A DNA stretch of 64,000 nucleotides, from the NCBI GenBank assembly GCA_024698325.1, contig JAILRG010000076.1, forward strand, positions 62,001-126,000, written 5' to 3'. The DNA comes from Treponema sp. (GTDB lineage Bacteria; Spirochaetota; Spirochaetia; Treponematales; Treponemataceae). Shown here piece by piece: positions 27,201 through 34,549 of this stretch; position 1 is the first letter of the stretch; each line of letters opens with the position of its first letter. The notes below the pieces were generated by a model that was given only the letters and a program-made list of their open reading frames with translations, was not told the DNA's origin and made no database searches. The translations under genes were made by a program, and so were the position numbers.

Positions 27201-27532
27201 GAAATCCACGGACCGGTGAGGCCGACCAGTGCCGGTTTGATTACGTGGTTGTAATAGACAAAATCATAGCCGTTGGTTTTGTCGAGCGCCCGCTGAATAC
27301 GGCCGCCAAGTTCCGGTAATACCATTATCTTGAGGTATTCATTCTCCAGAATGACCGCTGTGTACGTCTTGTCTTTTTTCTCGTCAAAAATACGGTCGAC
27401 AACAGGGTAGGGGTAAACCTTTCCCGAACTTCCCTGATAGACTCGTTTTTCAAGGAACATCGGGTTTTTATTGGGGGTTCCGATTCCATACGTCGGAATG
27501 ACTGTCTTTTCAACTGAAATGCTTACGCTCAT
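24203..27532 (-). CDS. DUF5107 domain protein with TPR repeats
   Basis: 1109 residues. The N-terminal 350-400 residues resemble DUF5107, a galactose-mutarotase-like beta domain (NEYLKIMVLPELGGRIQRALDKTN, WISGGIEFNWPQHHRPSTF, GKKQWTWGSGDFGKAWDRNL). The rest is a long array of tetratricopeptide repeats (for example AKAPYYLGNLFYDKRQYEKARELWEQ). The function of DUF5107-TPR proteins is not established to my knowledge; the mutarotase-like fold and the translationally coupled GH2 gene suggest carbohydrate binding or processing. No signal peptide is present. AGGAG lies five to six bases before the ATG. It is the first gene of the operon. Confidence 0.75.
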   Translation of the reverse strand: MSVSISVEKTVIPTYGIGTPNKNPMFLEKRVYQGSSGKVYPYPVVDRIFDEKKDKTYTAVILENEYLKIMVLPELGGRIQRALDKTNGYDFVYYNHVIKPALVGLTGPWISGGIEFNWPQHHRPSTFLPVDFTVKEYDDGSKSVLLNDTDRINGTKSITEIRLYPGKAYIEIRGQLYNPTPFPQTFLWWANPAVAVNNDTQSVFPPDVHAVMDHGKRDVSRFPIATGVYYKHDYGEGVDISRYRNIPVPTSYMAEKSDFNFVGGYDYGKKAGILHVADHHVSPGKKQWTWGSGDFGKAWDRNLTDEDGPYIELMTGVYTDNQPDFTWLKPFEEKSFTQYFMPYKDAGYIKNASTRAAVNLELEGADGERYAQVRVYTTAKQQVSVSLYCGSDLVWSKNAELSPEKTLIEDIPLTGNAAEAPEKDFMLTVRDADSELISYRPLEEKPHQMPEPAAAPLAPADIKTNEELYLTGLHIEQYRHATFLPDPYYLEGLKRDDKDIRINTAYARLLLQRGCFSQAESQITHCLPRLFLRNPNPYTSEPLYILALSQLYQDKLDEAFDNFYKATWSAETQEMSFYYLAAIASRKHDYLAAKDFIGRSLIKNSHNIKARALQALILNALGEKENAAKAARETLSIDCFDLISLLLCDSEEFKEQAALRKNTDLINAAINAADGGFYTDAIKLLSAAAESDALVMYYQAYYETKLSESATCKDGRPDDAGSKAFDLLSQAEKADSTCIFPNTLTDILVLQAAIEKNPAGAKAPYYLGNLFYDKRQYEKARELWEQSEKNDDSFPTVHRNLALLYYNKSREPEKARLELEKAFALDKTDARVFMELDQLKKILGATAQERLSAFMENKGLIKERDDLAVEYLTLLNLTEKYSEAADFLEKTKFHPWEGGEGRVTAQYVTTLRAIAQDKARNGKVEEAISLLNKALIYPENLGEGKLEGTKNNDVHYELGTLLQAAGKEEEAAAEFQLATAGDRNPAGVLYYNDQPADMILYQGLALQKLGDETAAKACFHSLIDYGETHQFDTMKIDFFAVSLPDLQIFEDDLDKKNKVHCSYLQGLGWYGLGEYKKAAAYLTAAVKDAPCHQKALELLSAAKKAGGLA

Positions 27533-27660
27533 ATAAACTCCTGCTGTTACGGATTGTGATTATTGAATGCCGATAAAAAAAAGTATCATGGAAAAGGCGG
27601 CATGTCATGTCAGAACTGTGTGGGAAAAATATAAGAATCTTGCAAAAAAGAGGAGGGGGC

Positions 27661-27702
27661 AAAACAAAAACGCCGGCCCGGGTTGTGTCCGGAACCGGCG
27701 TT
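27661..27702 (-). terminator. carB intrinsic terminator
   Basis: Read on the minus strand, AACGCCGG (27702-27695) pairs with CCGGCGTT (27676-27669), with an extra inner CCGG/CCGG pairing, and is followed by the tract TTTTTGTTTT (27670-27661). It lies about 57 bases past the carB stop codon. Confidence 0.85.
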
Positions 27703-27714
27703 CATGGGTACGCT

Positions 27715-27750
27715 AAGCCTGCCTGCTGGAGTGCAGGCGCAGGCTTTTTT
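27715..27750 (+). terminator. plus-strand hairpin with T run at the 3' end of carB
   Basis: AAGCCTGC (27715-27722) pairs with GCAGGCTT (27739-27746), extended by CTGC/GCAG, and a six-T run follows on the plus strand. No plus-strand gene lies upstream for more than 7 kb, so if it is a terminator it stops antisense transcription entering carB. On the minus strand it has no T run. Confidence 0.5.
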
Positions 27751-27758
27751 GGCTTTGC

Positions 27759-30700
27759 CTATTTAATCATTGCGTGGTAAGCCTGCAGAGATTTTACTCC
27801 GCCTTCTCCACCGTTACCGTCCTTTACGCTTGCAATGCCCTGGACGGCTGCTAATGCGCCGGCGAGCGTCGTGATGTAAGGAACCTTGTATTTAAGGCAG
27901 GCCTTGCGGATGGTTTTGCGGTCTTCAGCGTAATTGCGCTTCGCTTTCGGCGTGTTAATCACAAGGCTTACTTCCTTGTTCATGATTGTGTCAATGACGT
28001 CAGGACGGCCGCCGCCGATTTTGTTTACGACTGCGCATTTAATGCCGTTCGTATTGTAGAAATCAGCGGTTCCCTGTGTGGCTACGAGCGTGAAGCCCAG
28101 GTCAGAAAGCGTCTTTCCGATGGTAAGCACTTCATCTTTCTGTCCCTCTTTGTTGGAGAGGCTGATGAGTACCTTTTTGTTTTCCCATGCTGCCGGTGCG
28201 TGGGGCAGTTCTGAGCCGGCCGCTTCTTGTGCCTTGTAGAAGGCAAGCGGGAAGTTTTCTGCTATGCCCAGAACTTCGCCGGTTGAGCGCATTTCCGGGC
28301 CTAAGATGGGGTCGACGCCAGGGAAACGTGCCCACGGAAGTACTGCTTCTTTTGCGCCGTGGTACGGAATAACCTTGTCCTTCAGGGAAAGGTTTTCGAG
28401 TGATTCTCCGAGCATGAGCCGGGTTGCAAGGCGTGCCATCTGAGTGTCACAGACTTTTGATACGAGCGGCACGGTGCGGCTTGCGCGCGGATTTGCTTCG
28501 ATTACATACACTTTGCCATTTTCGATGGCGTACTGCATGTTCATAAGACCGCATACATGGAGTGACTCCGCAATCTTGCGCGTGTAGTCTTTGATTGTCG
28601 CAAGGTTGTCCTTAGGAATAGATACCGGCGGGATAACACAGGCAGAGTCACCTGAGTGAATGCCTGCAAGCTCGACGTGCTCCATAACGGCCGGAATGTA
28701 CACGTGCGTGCCGTCTGCAAGCGCGTCAGCCTCGCATTCAAGCGCATTCTTCAAAAAGCGGTCGATAAGAAGCGGGCGGTCGGGGGTTACACCGACTGCT
28801 TTTTCAACATATTCTTTGAGCGTCTTCTCGTCGTAGATGACTTCCATGCCGCGGCCGCCAAGAACGAATGACGGGCGAATCATAATCGGGTAGCCAATCT
28901 TGTCTGCAATGGCCTTTGCTTCGTCAAAGTCGATTGCCATGCCGCTTTCGGGCATCGGAATATTGAGGTTGTCCATCATCTTGCGGAAGAGGTCGCGGTC
29001 CTCGGCGATGTCGATGCTGTCGATTGAAGTGCCGAGAATGTTCACGCCGTTTTCCTGCAGCTCGCGTGCAATGTTAAGCGGTGTCTGGCCGCCGAACTGC
29101 ACGATAACGCCCATCGGCTTTTCTTTTTCGTAAATCTGCAGTACGTCTTCCGTGGTGACCGGCTCGAAGTACAGTTTGTCTGAGGTGTCGTAGTCGGTAG
29201 AAACGGTTTCGGGGTTGCAGTTTACGATGATGGTTTCGTAGCCCATCTCTTTAAGCTGCATGGCTGCGTGGCAGCAGCAGTAGTCGAACTCGATGCCCTG
29301 ACCGATTCTGTTCGGGCCGCCGCCTAAAATCATAATCTTCTTTTTGTTGTCGGTAGCTTTTGACGTGTCCTTGCTGTTGTAGGTCGAGTAGTAGTAATTT
29401 GCATTTTTTACGCCGCTGACCGGAACGGCAAGCCATGCTTCTGTAATGCCGAGTTCTCTGCGGCGTGCGCGGATGTCTTTTTCTGCGACTTTGAGGATTT
29501 TTGAAAGATACTTGTCGCTAAAGCCGTCTTTCTTTGCCTGAATAAGCAGGTTGTCTTCGGGAACGCGGCCGGGATTTTTGAGCATTTCTTCCTCAAGATC
29601 GACAAGCTCTTTCATCTGCTCAAGGAAGTACTGCTTTACATAGGTGATTTCGTGCAGTTTATCGAGAGGTACGCCCTTGCGGATTGCCTCATACAGCTGG
29701 AAGTAGCGTTCGCTTGATGCTGTTTTGAGCATTTCGCACAGCTCTTCCGCGCTCTTTTTGTTGAAGTCCTTTGCAAAGCCAAGGCCAGCGCGTCCGTTTT
29801 CTAGCCCGCGGATTGCCTTCTGGAACGTCTCCTTAAAGGTTTTGCCGATTGCCATAACTTCGCCGACCGCTTTCATGCTGGTGCCTAAGGAATCTTCGGC
29901 TCCGCGGAATTTCTCGAATGCCCAGCGTGCAAATTTCAGTACGACATAGTCGCCGTCAGGAGCGCCGCCCGGAGTGTATTTGTCGAGCGTGCCGTCGCGC
30001 CAGTACGGAATTTCGTCGAGCGTAAGACCGCTTGCAAGCTTTGCGGAAATAAGCGCAATCGGAAAGCCGGTAGCTTTTGACGCAAGGGCAGAAGAGCGGC
30101 TGGTACGCGGGTTGATTTCGATGATGACTACACGGCCGGTCTTCGGGTTGTGCGCAAACTGTACGTTCGTGCCGCCGATGACGCCGATTGATTCTACAAT
30201 CTTGAAAGCCATGTTCTTGAGTTTTTCCTCAAGCGCCTTGTCGATGGTCATGAAAGGGGCAGAGCAGAAACTGTCGCCGGTGTGAACGCCGACAGCATCA
30301 ATGTTTTCAATAAAGCAGATTGCAACCATCTGATTTTTTGCATCGCGTACGACTTCTACTTCAAGCTCTTCCCATCCGAGAATGCTTTCTTCAATAAGAC
30401 ACTGGTGTGTCATGGAAAGGTCAAGGCCGTTTGCAACGATGGTGCGCAGTTCTTCTACGTTGTAACAGAAGCCGCCGCCCTGGCCGCCCATGGTGTATGC
30501 GGGGCGTACGACGACCGGATAGCCGATTTCTGCGGCGATTTTTTCAGCTCCTTCTACAGTGTGGCAGATGTCGCTTCGCGGGGTGTCGATGCCCAGAGAC
30601 TGCATGGTCTCCTTGAAGATTTCACGGTCTTCGCCCCGTTCGATTGCGTCAAGATTTACGCCGATGACTTTTACACCGTATTTGTCGAGAACGCCGGCTT

Positions 30701-31007
30701 TGTTCAGCTCGCAGGCAAGGTTTAAGCCTGTCTGACCGCCCAGGTTCGGAAGCAGCGCATCCGGACGCTCTTTTTCAATAATCTGTGCAAGACGCTCTAC
30801 GTTCAGCGGCTCAATGTAAGTTGCATCCGCCATAACCGGGTCGGTCATAATGGTTGCGGGGTTTGAGTTTACCAGAACGATTTTGTAGCCCTGCTCGCGC
30901 AGTGCTTTACAAGCCTGTGTACCTGAATAGTCAAACTCGCATGCCTGTCCGATTACAATTGGACCCGAACCGATAATCAATACCTTGTTGATGTCATCGC
31001 GTTTCAT
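27759..31007 (-). CDS. carB: carbamoyl-phosphate synthase large subunit
   Basis: 1082 residues with the duplicated ATP-grasp architecture. The first half starts KVLIIGSGPIVIGQACEFDYSGTQA; the second starts KKIMILGGGPNRIGQGIEFDYCCCHAA; a C-terminal MGS-like allosteric domain follows (VLISLSNKEGQKDEVL, LVINTPK). It makes carbamoyl phosphate from glutamine-derived ammonia, bicarbonate and two ATP for pyrimidine and arginine synthesis. The small subunit gene carA is not in the window. The ATG at 31007 is chosen (MKRDDINK) because AGGAG lies 11 bases upstream; a GTG four codons earlier abuts that site. Its leader contains a terminator overlapping a leader peptide, so expression is probably attenuated. 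Confidence 0.96.
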   Translation of the reverse strand: MKRDDINKVLIIGSGPIVIGQACEFDYSGTQACKALREQGYKIVLVNSNPATIMTDPVMADATYIEPLNVERLAQIIEKERPDALLPNLGGQTGLNLACELNKAGVLDKYGVKVIGVNLDAIERGEDREIFKETMQSLGIDTPRSDICHTVEGAEKIAAEIGYPVVVRPAYTMGGQGGGFCYNVEELRTIVANGLDLSMTHQCLIEESILGWEELEVEVVRDAKNQMVAICFIENIDAVGVHTGDSFCSAPFMTIDKALEEKLKNMAFKIVESIGVIGGTNVQFAHNPKTGRVVIIEINPRTSRSSALASKATGFPIALISAKLASGLTLDEIPYWRDGTLDKYTPGGAPDGDYVVLKFARWAFEKFRGAEDSLGTSMKAVGEVMAIGKTFKETFQKAIRGLENGRAGLGFAKDFNKKSAEELCEMLKTASSERYFQLYEAIRKGVPLDKLHEITYVKQYFLEQMKELVDLEEEMLKNPGRVPEDNLLIQAKKDGFSDKYLSKILKVAEKDIRARRRELGITEAWLAVPVSGVKNANYYYSTYNSKDTSKATDNKKKIMILGGGPNRIGQGIEFDYCCCHAAMQLKEMGYETIIVNCNPETVSTDYDTSDKLYFEPVTTEDVLQIYEKEKPMGVIVQFGGQTPLNIARELQENGVNILGTSIDSIDIAEDRDLFRKMMDNLNIPMPESGMAIDFDEAKAIADKIGYPIMIRPSFVLGGRGMEVIYDEKTLKEYVEKAVGVTPDRPLLIDRFLKNALECEADALADGTHVYIPAVMEHVELAGIHSGDSACVIPPVSIPKDNLATIKDYTRKIAESLHVCGLMNMQYAIENGKVYVIEANPRASRTVPLVSKVCDTQMARLATRLMLGESLENLSLKDKVIPYHGAKEAVLPWARFPGVDPILGPEMRSTGEVLGIAENFPLAFYKAQEAAGSELPHAPAAWENKKVLISLSNKEGQKDEVLTIGKTLSDLGFTLVATQGTADFYNTNGIKCAVVNKIGGGRPDVIDTIMNKEVSLVINTPKAKRNYAEDRKTIRKACLKYKVPYITTLAGALAAVQGIASVKDGNGGEGGVKSLQAYHAMIK

Positions 31008-31034
31008 TTTATTTTTCACTCCTATTGAAAGCCT

Positions 31035-31070
31035 AAAAAAAAGGCGAAATCCTTAAAAGAATTTCGCCTT
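31035..31070 (-). terminator. carB leader terminator (attenuator)
   Basis: On the minus strand a perfect ten-base-pair stem, AAGGCGAAAT (31070-31061) with ATTTCGCCTT (31050-31041), has a ten-base loop and runs into eight T residues (31042-31035). It lies between the leader promoter and carB, about 12 bases before the AGGAG of carB. It has no T run on the plus strand, so it serves the carB transcript only. Confidence 0.85.
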
Positions 31071-31112
31071 AGAAATTACAAGATAAAAACAATATGAGCT
31101 GCTTTTGTACAT
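31053..31112 (-). CDS. putative carB leader peptide, 19 residues
   Basis: A short frame opens at an ATG that follows a TATAAT box by six bases and reads 19 codons (MYKSSSYCFYLVISKAKFF) to a TAA located in the loop of the carB leader terminator. There is no ribosome binding site, but the spacing equals that of other apparently leaderless genes in this window. The codons before the hairpin are very U-rich. A ribosome reading it would cover the 5' arm of the terminator. It contains no arginine codons, so sensing of arginine is unlikely; UTP-dependent pausing is the better model. Existence of the peptide is inferred. Confidence 0.55.
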   Translation of the reverse strand: MYKSSSYCFYLVISKAKFF

Positions 31113-31124
31113 TTGAGAATTATA
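31113..31124 (-). promoter_or_regulatory. carB leader -10 box
   Basis: A perfect TATAAT (minus strand, 31124-31119) is followed by TCTCAA and the leader ATG. The -35 region is weak. A small inverted repeat TCAGT/ACTGA lies just upstream of the -35 position and could be an operator. Confidence 0.6.
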
Positions 31125-31244
31125 ATGTTCGAACAGCCCTCAGTTTTCATACTGAAGTCTTATCCTATCAGAAAAATAATTTTTGTTCTAGTGGGGCGCT
31201 TTGACTTTACGGTGGGCGTTTTGCGTTAAATAGTCTGCTGGTAG

Positions 31245-31308
31245 TTGACCGAAAGCCCCTAAACCGATAGTATAACGCTAAACCCCTTGAAGCTGCGTAT
31301 GCGGCTTC
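31245..31308 (+). promoter_or_regulatory. rpsF operon promoter region and leader hairpin
   Basis: TTGACC at 31245-31250 is followed by TAGTAT (31268-31273, 17-base spacer), with TATAAC overlapping; another TTGACT lies at 31201. Downstream, GAAGCTGC (31289-31296) pairs with GCGGCTTC (31301-31308) around GTAT, 15 bases before the AAGGAG of rpsF. A regulatory role of the hairpin, such as ribosomal protein feedback, is speculation. Confidence 0.4.
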
Positions 31309-31331
31309 CATTTGTCCATAAGGAGACACGA

Positions 31332-31625
31332 ATGAGAAAGTATGAACTCATGACTATCTATCCGGTAGAGGAAGATAAGTCAAAAGCTGGACTTGAAGCA
31401 GTTCGCTCAATTCTGGCACAGTTTGGCGCCACAATCGAAAAAGAAGAATCTTACGGCGACCGTGACCTTACCTACGAAGTAAAGAAGCAGAAGAGAGGAC
31501 GCTTCCTCCTCCTGACTATCAATGCAAATCCTGCAAAACTTGTAGACATTGACCGCCAGTTCAAACTGAACGCAGATATCCTTAAATATCTGTTCGTCAG
31601 ACTGGAAGACGAAAAATCAAAATAA
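31332..31625 (+). CDS. rpsF: 30S ribosomal protein bS6
   Basis: 97 residues with the bS6 pattern (MRKYELMTIYPVEED, LTYEVKKQKRGRFLLLTINA, FKLNADILKYLFVR). It binds 16S rRNA together with bS18. The start at 31332 has AAGGAG six bases upstream; 15 upstream in-frame codons belong to the leader. It is the first gene of the conserved set rpsF-ssb-rpsR-rplI, with dnaB and xth downstream. Confidence 0.97.
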   Translation: MRKYELMTIYPVEEDKSKAGLEAVRSILAQFGATIEKEESYGDRDLTYEVKKQKRGRFLLLTINANPAKLVDIDRQFKLNADILKYLFVRLEDEKSK

Positions 31626-31659
31626 ATTAGGGTATACTGCTTAAAAAGGAGCTGCTTGT

Positions 31660-32148
31660 ATGACAGACATTAATCACATTGTTATTGTCGGACGTCTGAC
31701 TCGCGATTTAGGAACTGATGAGCGTTCTTTCGCTTATCTTCCGAGTGGTCAGGCACGCGCAAACGTAAGTATTGCCGTTAACCGCAGCCGTAAGCAGGGC
31801 GACCAGTGGGTCGATGAAGCTAATTATTTTGATGTTACCATTTGGGGAAAGACAGCAGAAAATTTAAAGCCGTATCTGACGAAAGGCAAGCAGATTGCCG
31901 TTGACGGTTACCTGAAACAGGACCGTTGGGAAAAAGATGGCCAGAAACAGAGCAGAGTAAGCATCGTTGCAAATAACGTGCAGCTGCTCGGTGGAAAATC
32001 GGATGGCGGACAGCAGTCCGGGGGGTATACACCGAGATTTTCACAGGGAGCCGCTTCTTCACAGGGTATTGGTGCCGATGCCGGTTACGATATGGGACCG
32101 AGTTATGGCGGATCAGATGGTTCCTTCCCCGAGGACATCCCGTTTTAA
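31660..32148 (+). CDS. ssb: single-stranded DNA-binding protein
   Basis: 162 residues. An OB-fold domain (HIVIVGRLTRDLGTDE, NYFDVTIWGKTAENLKPYLTKGKQIAVDGYL split over the domain) is followed by a Gly/Ser/Gln-rich linker and the acidic protein-interaction tip ending EDIPF. It coats single-stranded DNA during replication and repair. AAGGAG lies eight bases before the ATG. It sits between rpsF and rpsR as in many bacteria, co-transcribed with the ribosomal protein genes. Confidence 0.96.
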   Translation: MTDINHIVIVGRLTRDLGTDERSFAYLPSGQARANVSIAVNRSRKQGDQWVDEANYFDVTIWGKTAENLKPYLTKGKQIAVDGYLKQDRWEKDGQKQSRVSIVANNVQLLGGKSDGGQQSGGYTPRFSQGAASSQGIGADAGYDMGPSYGGSDGSFPEDIPF

Positions 32149-32193
32149 GCGCTGGCTGAAAAACGGAAACACACTTTAATTTAGGAGACGTAT

Positions 32194-32517
32194 ATGTCAG
32201 ACGAAGTTACAACAAACGAAGTTGAACAGAATACAGCCGACGTTGAGACCAGAGGTGCAAACGAAGGTCGTGAAAACGAAGGTCGCGAAGGCCGCGGTAA
32301 GGGTAAGACTTTCTTCCGTAAGAAGGTTTGCCGCTTCTGCGCTAACAAAGCAAAGATTGATTACAAAGATGCAGACGGTCTGCGCCGCTTTACAACAGAG
32401 CGCGGTAAGATTCTTCCGCGCCGCATCACAGGTACGTGTGCAAAACATCAGCGTGAGCTTGCTCTGGCAATCAAACGTGCACGTGCAATCTGCCTGCTGC
32501 CGTTCGTAGCAGAGTAG
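32194..32517 (+). CDS. rpsR: 30S ribosomal protein bS18 with N-terminal extension
   Basis: 107 residues. The C-terminal 70 residues are classical bS18 ([49 protein letters not shown]). The N-terminal 35 residues are an acidic, Glu/Asn/Gly-rich extension with a repeated NEGRE element, making the protein longer than the usual 75-90 residues. TAGGAG lies six bases before the ATG. It forms a complex with bS6 on 16S rRNA and is encoded in the same operon. Confidence 0.96.
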   Translation: MSDEVTTNEVEQNTADVETRGANEGRENEGREGRGKGKTFFRKKVCRFCANKAKIDYKDADGLRRFTTERGKILPRRITGTCAKHQRELALAIKRARAICLLPFVAE

Positions 32518-32603
32518 TCAAACAGGGCGGATATCCAACTCCTGGAGCTTCCGCTTTTCTCGGTCTGTAATTTGACCACTTACATTATATTAGGAGCTTG
32601 TAT

Positions 32604-33125
32604 ATGAAAATTATTCTGAATCAGGATGTTAAACACCTGGGTGAAATGGGTGATGTAAAGAACGTTGCTAACGGATATTTCCGCAACTATCTTTTCCCGC
32701 ACGGATTTGCTGTTCCGTACAATGACGTTACTGTTGCATACTTCGAGAGCCGCAAGGAAGAAATCGAAGCTCGCAAAGAACAGAAACGCAAGGATTCAGC
32801 AAGCCTTAAAGAAAAGCTTGAAGGCCTTTCTGTTGAACTGGTTATGCCGGCAGGTTCAAACGGCAAACTGTACGGTGCTGTTTCTAGCCTGACAGTTGCT
32901 GAATATCTGGCAAAACAGGGCTTCGAAATTGAGCGCAAGCGCATCGAAATCCCTGGTGTTACTATCAAGACTGTTGGTAACTACCACGCTACTGTCCGCC
33001 TGTACGAAGCACAGACTGCAGAACTTAAGATTTCTGTAAAAGGACAGACTTCAGACGGCGAAGTAAAAGAAGCTGCAAAGCCTGCAGAAGCTGACGCTCC
33101 TGCAGCTGAAGAAAAAGCTGAGTAA
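32604..33125 (+). CDS. rplI: 50S ribosomal protein bL9
   Basis: 173 residues. The N-terminal domain (MKIILNQDVKHLGEMGDVKNVANGYFRNYLFP) is characteristic of bL9; a long helix and the C-terminal domain (GSNGKLYGAVSS, IEIPGVTIKTVGNYHATVRL) follow. The last 20 residues are an Ala/Glu-rich tail beyond the usual end. The start at 32604 has AGGAG seven bases upstream. It binds 23S rRNA near the L1 stalk. A strong terminator follows its stop codon. Confidence 0.96.
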   Translation: MKIILNQDVKHLGEMGDVKNVANGYFRNYLFPHGFAVPYNDVTVAYFESRKEEIEARKEQKRKDSASLKEKLEGLSVELVMPAGSNGKLYGAVSSLTVAEYLAKQGFEIERKRIEIPGVTIKTVGNYHATVRLYEAQTAELKISVKGQTSDGEVKEAAKPAEADAPAAEEKAE

Positions 33126-33145
33126 GCTTTTGCGTTAAAAGCGTA

Positions 33146-33178
33146 AAAAGCCGGAGAATATTCTCCGGCTTTTTTTTT
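33146..33178 (+). terminator. terminator between rplI and dnaB
   Basis: AAGCCGGAGAA and its complement TTCTCCGGCTT form a perfect stem with hardly any loop (centre AT at 33160-33161), followed by nine or more T residues. It ends only about 16 bases before the dnaB start codon, so dnaB must be expressed by readthrough or from a promoter inside rplI. Confidence 0.9.
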
Positions 33179-33194
33179 GGAAAGAGGTGTTTTT

Positions 33195-34535
33195 ATGGAC
33201 GAGATTTTAAAGGATTCTGTGCCGCCGCAAAATCTGGAGGCAGAAAAGGCGACCTTAGGTGCTATGCTTCTGGACTGGAGTTGTGTCGGAGCTGTTTCCA
33301 TGATACTGCGGAAAGAGCATTTTTATTCAAAGCAGAATCAGATTATTTACGCAGCGTTACTGTCTCTTTCTAACCAGAATATTACTGGAGATACACTCAC
33401 GCTTATCAGTGAGCTTACTAAAGAGGGGCTTCTTGAGCAGGCTGGCGGGGCTGCGTACATCGCCTCTCTTACTGATATGGTTCCGACGAGTGCGAATGTT
33501 GAGTATTATGCGGAGATTGTGCTTGATAAGGCAACCCGACGTACGCTCATCACGATGTCATCGGAAGTTAAGGCCTCTGCCTTTGATAATACCCGCAAGA
33601 GCCGGGTTATCGTAGAAGAAGCGGAAAAGAAGATTTTTGCCCTGACAGAGCTTGGTCAGACAACTCAGGTGCATGATATGCGGGAGCTTGTTCCGCGCAC
33701 CATAGAAATCATTGAATCCCGTTATAAAAACCATGATACCTTTACCGGCGTTCCTTCTGGCTTTACGCGACTTGACAGCATGACGAGCGGTTTTCAGAAC
33801 TCGGAATTTATAGTCATTGGTGCGCGTCCTTCAATGGGTAAAACGGCTATGGCTATGTCCATGATGGAGCATATTGCCGTTAATATGAAGATTCCAACGG
33901 CGTTTTTTTCTTTGGAAATGTCTTACGAGCAGATTGGCCAGCGTCTTTTAAGCCAGACTGCACGTGTCCCCGGACATAAGCTTAGGAGCGGTATGCTTAA
34001 GATTTCAGAGCTGCAGCAGCTACAGGAGGCTGCGGGCCGAATTTATGAGGCGCCGTTGTATATTGTTGATACCCCGAATATGCCGCTTATTGATTTGCGT
34101 GCTATGGCGCGGCGCATGCGTGTTAACAATAAAATTGAAATTATATTCATTGACTATATTGGTCTTATTTCTACCGAGAACTCTCAGGCTCCCGTATATG
34201 AGCAGGTAAGCGAAATCTCAAAGTCGTTGAAGAGCCTTGCGCGTGAACTTGAAATTCCGGTTGTCGCACTTTGTCAGGTTGCCCGTGATGCAGAAGGTAA
34301 TGAGCCGTCTTTGAACCAGTTGCGCGGTTCCGGAAGCATCGAACAGGATGCGGATGTGGTAATGTTTATTCACCGTGAGCGCAAGAAGACTGAGGAAGGT
34401 GAGATGGAGCCCGTGCAGGACGCAAAGCTTATCGTGGCAAAGCAGCGAAACGGCCCGATCGGCGATGTGAATCTGCTCTTTCTTTCAAGCTACACCAAGT
34501 TTGAGAACAAGGCGGATGATGGCTCTGCAGACTAA
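33195..34535 (+). CDS. dnaB: replicative DNA helicase DnaB
   Basis: 446 residues. The N-terminal domain (VPPQNLEAEKATLGAMLLD) is followed by the RecA-like motor with Walker A (VIGARPSMGKTAMAMSM), FSLEMSYEQIGQRLL, Walker B (IIFIDYIGLIS) and the C-terminal LRGSGSIEQDADVVMFIHR and AKQRNGPIGDVNLLF motifs. It is the hexameric helicase unwinding DNA at the fork. The start at 33195 has AAGAGG seven to eight bases upstream. It follows the rplI terminator directly and is probably co-transcribed with the exonuclease III gene 14 bases downstream. Confidence 0.97.
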   Translation: MDEILKDSVPPQNLEAEKATLGAMLLDWSCVGAVSMILRKEHFYSKQNQIIYAALLSLSNQNITGDTLTLISELTKEGLLEQAGGAAYIASLTDMVPTSANVEYYAEIVLDKATRRTLITMSSEVKASAFDNTRKSRVIVEEAEKKIFALTELGQTTQVHDMRELVPRTIEIIESRYKNHDTFTGVPSGFTRLDSMTSGFQNSEFIVIGARPSMGKTAMAMSMMEHIAVNMKIPTAFFSLEMSYEQIGQRLLSQTARVPGHKLRSGMLKISELQQLQEAAGRIYEAPLYIVDTPNMPLIDLRAMARRMRVNNKIEIIFIDYIGLISTENSQAPVYEQVSEISKSLKSLARELEIPVVALCQVARDAEGNEPSLNQLRGSGSIEQDADVVMFIHRERKKTEEGEMEPVQDAKLIVAKQRNGPIGDVNLLFLSSYTKFENKADDGSAD

Positions 34536-34549
34536 AAGGAGTGTGTGTA

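Noticed and set aside
27459-27668. Leader regulation upstream of the carbohydrate operon
   Set aside because: The spacer contains T-rich stretches and weak -10-like boxes, but no convincing hairpin, operator or leader peptide could be drawn.
32518-32603. Terminator between rpsR and rplI
   Set aside because: A GCGGA/TCCGC pairing exists, but the stem is short and only four Ts follow; rplI is expected to be co-transcribed.
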